Shown: one piece after another, positions 62,745 to 64,000 of the stretch
Position numbering within the stretch: position 1 is the stretch's first letter
Layout of the letters: every line of letters begins with the position of its first letter
Assembly (NCBI RefSeq): GCF_010730745.1
Contig: NZ_AP022615.1
Span: 4,030,001 to 4,094,000 of the forward strand
DNA: 64,000 nucleotides
Origin: Mycobacterium heidelbergense
GTDB taxonomy: Bacteria; Actinomycetota; Actinomycetes; Mycobacteriales; Mycobacteriaceae
Direction of reading: 5' to 3'
Translations under genes and position numbers: made by a program
Notes under the pieces: generated by a model
The model's database searches: none
Told to the model about the DNA's origin: nothing
The model's input: the letters and a program-made list of their open reading frames with translations, nothing else

Positions 62745-64000
62745 CTAGCCGTTGTCGGCGATGTCTTCCAGCACGGCGAACATGGTCCGGGTGGGGACGC
62801 CGCTGGCGCCCTTGGGCGTGTATCCCCACGCGCCGCCGGTGTTATAGGCCGGGCCCGCGACGTCGATGTGCGCCCAGCTCACGCCGTCGGCGACGAACTC
62901 GCGCAGGAACACCCCGGCCACCAGCATGCCGGCGTAGCGCTGGCCGCTGACGTTGGCCAGGTCGGCCACCGTGGACTTCAGGTCGTCCTTGAGCTCGTCG
63001 GGCAGCGGCATCGGCCAGCCGTTCTCGCCCACCCGCTGCGAGATCGCCGCGACCCGGTCGCGGAACTCGTCGCTGCCCATCACCCCGGGGATGCGGGCGC
63101 CCAGCGCCACCGTCTGCGCGCCGGTCAGCGTGGACGTCTCGATCAGATAGTCCGGGTGGTCCTCGCACGCCCGGACGATGGCGTCGGCCAGGATGAGCCT
63201 GCCCTCGGCGTCGGTGTTGAGCACCTCGACCGTGGTGCCGCCGTACTGCGTCAGCACGTCGCCCGGGCGCTGCGCGGTGGCCGACGGCATGTTCTCGGCC
63301 ATCGGCACGGTGGCGATCACGTCGAGGGGCAGCTGCAGCCGCGCGGCCAGCACCACGGTCGCGATCACCGCGGCGGCGCCACCCATATCGGAGGTCATGT
63401 AGTGCATCGAGGCGGCCGGCTTGATCGAGATGCCGCCGGTGTCGAACGTGACGCCCTTGCCGACCAGCGCAACTCGCTTCGCCTGCTTGGGCCTCTTGGC
63501 CAGCTTCGAACCGCGATGGATCAGCCGAACCAACCGAGGCGGGCGCGACGAGCCCTGGCCGACGCCGATCACCCCGCCGTAGCCGGCCTTCTGCAGCGCC
63601 TTGTCGTCCAGCACCTCCACCTCGAGGCCGGTGGATTCACCCAAAGCCTTTGCGCGCCTAGCAAATTCGGCGGGAAACAGGTGGCTGGGCGGGGTGTTGA
63701 CCAGGTCGCGGGCCGTGGCCACCGCGGTCGCCACGGCCGCCCCGTGGCCGGCCTGCTTCTTGGCGTCCTTCGAGGTGGCCAGCACCGTGATCTTGTGCAG
63801 CCCTTTGTCTTTCGGCGCCGTCCTGTCGGTGCGAAAGGCGGTGAACCGGTAGCCGCCCAGGATCAGGCCCTCCACGACGGCCGAGGCGATGTCGTCACCC
63901 GGTAGTTCGGCCAGGGTGGTGATCAGCGCCTCGGCGCCGTTCAGCGAGCGCGCCGCCACGCCGGCGGCGCGACGGACGGTGTCGGCGGGCCACTCCGATC
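62745..64000 (-). CDS. pepB: Leucyl aminopeptidase PepB/PepA (M17), N-terminus off the window
   Basis: About 418 residues to the window end; the family is about 515, so roughly 95 N-terminal residues are missing. M17 active site: GKGVTFDTGGISIKPA (metal Asp/Lys), MTSDMGGAAAVIATV, PMAENMPSATAQRPGDV, the NTDAEGRLILADAI signature and TLTGAQTVALG. Cytosolic, dizinc or dimanganese. Matches Rv2213. The frame continues past 63959 (SEWPADTVRRAAGVAARSL), so the ATG at 63959 is not the start. Confidence 0.92.
   Translation of the reverse strand, partial: SEWPADTVRRAAGVAARSLNGAEALITTLAELPGDDIASAVVEGLILGGYRFTAFRTDRTAPKDKGLHKITVLATSKDAKKQAGHGAAVATAVATARDLVNTPPSHLFPAEFARRAKALGESTGLEVEVLDDKALQKAGYGGVIGVGQGSSRPPRLVRLIHRGSKLAKRPKQAKRVALVGKGVTFDTGGISIKPAASMHYMTSDMGGAAAVIATVVLAARLQLPLDVIATVPMAENMPSATAQRPGDVLTQYGGTTVEVLNTDAEGRLILADAIVRACEDHPDYLIETSTLTGAQTVALGARIPGVMGSDEFRDRVAAISQRVGENGWPMPLPDELKDDLKSTVADLANVSGQRYAGMLVAGVFLREFVADGVSWAHIDVAGPAYNTGGAWGYTPKGASGVPTRTMFAVLEDIADNG

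Overview
The window is high-GC chromosomal DNA from a slow-growing, non-tuberculous Mycobacterium. Its backbone follows, in inverted orientation, the gene order known from M. tuberculosis between accD6 (Rv2247) and pepB (Rv2213): the FAS-II mycolate cluster, aceE, ahpE, cobD, SURF1/ptpA/ptkA, cobC, the RNase H operon, rnpB, panB, the Hip1-type protease pair, the glutamine synthetase cluster, lipA/lipB, dlaT and ephD. Gene names rest on recognised protein families plus this synteny; no database search was run.

Region by region: (1) 1-6718, minus strand: accD6 (cut by the window edge), kasB, kasA, acpM and fabD form a mycolic-acid elongation operon, preceded by the PucR-type regulator gene mabR, with a perfect inverted repeat in the fabD-mabR gap. 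(2) 6719-11638: a palindrome cluster, aceE (E1 of pyruvate dehydrogenase), then a lipoprotein gene, a DUF3052 gene, ahpE and tRNA-Val(TAC). (3) 11640-19640: an accessory block directly after the tRNA, holding a PIN/HTH toxin-antitoxin pair, a divergent SDR/TetR pair, a truncated bicarbonate-permease remnant, a P-type proton ATPase and a microsomal-type epoxide hydrolase. (4) 19646-28224: conserved backbone with an MpaB-like protein, cobD, SURF1-ptpA-ptkA-vapC-vapB on the minus strand, and the tightly overlapping cobC-nif3-zinc ribbon-RNase H/phosphatase operon on the plus strand. (5) 28225-37200: a second accessory block with a TetR gene that looks frameshifted, a PPE-lipase fusion, a NarL-type two-component system, a WhiB4-like gene, about 1.6 kb of decayed repeat-rich DNA, a large secreted or surface-type protein, and a ferredoxin/cytochrome P450 pair. 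(6) 37269-45430: rnpB, a CYTH/CHAD gene, panB and the two Hip1-type hydrolases, separated by an IS110-family element whose upstream non-coding end could encode a bridge RNA. (7) 45520-52991: glnA2, glnE, an added thioesterase/LLM oxidoreductase pair, and glnA1 with a GlnR box. (8) 53131-64000: RDD protein, DUF4191 protein, lipB-lipA, a 13E12-type HNH repeat gene, a sugar-epimerase-like gene, dlaT, ephD, a small membrane protein and the C-terminal part of pepB.

Functionally the backbone couples mycolate synthesis, pyruvate dehydrogenase E1/E2 with lipoate synthesis and attachment (aceE, dlaT, lipA, lipB), cobalamin synthesis, peroxide defence, and nitrogen assimilation with its adenylylation control. 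The clearest non-backbone signals are the two accessory blocks, several families of palindromes (one at nearly every convergent gene junction with room for it), and the IS110 element. I found no CRISPR array, no integrase and no candidate for a wholly new multi-gene defence system. The best leads are the PPE-lipase, the two-component/WhiB module, the ATPase/permease locus and the putative bridge RNA.
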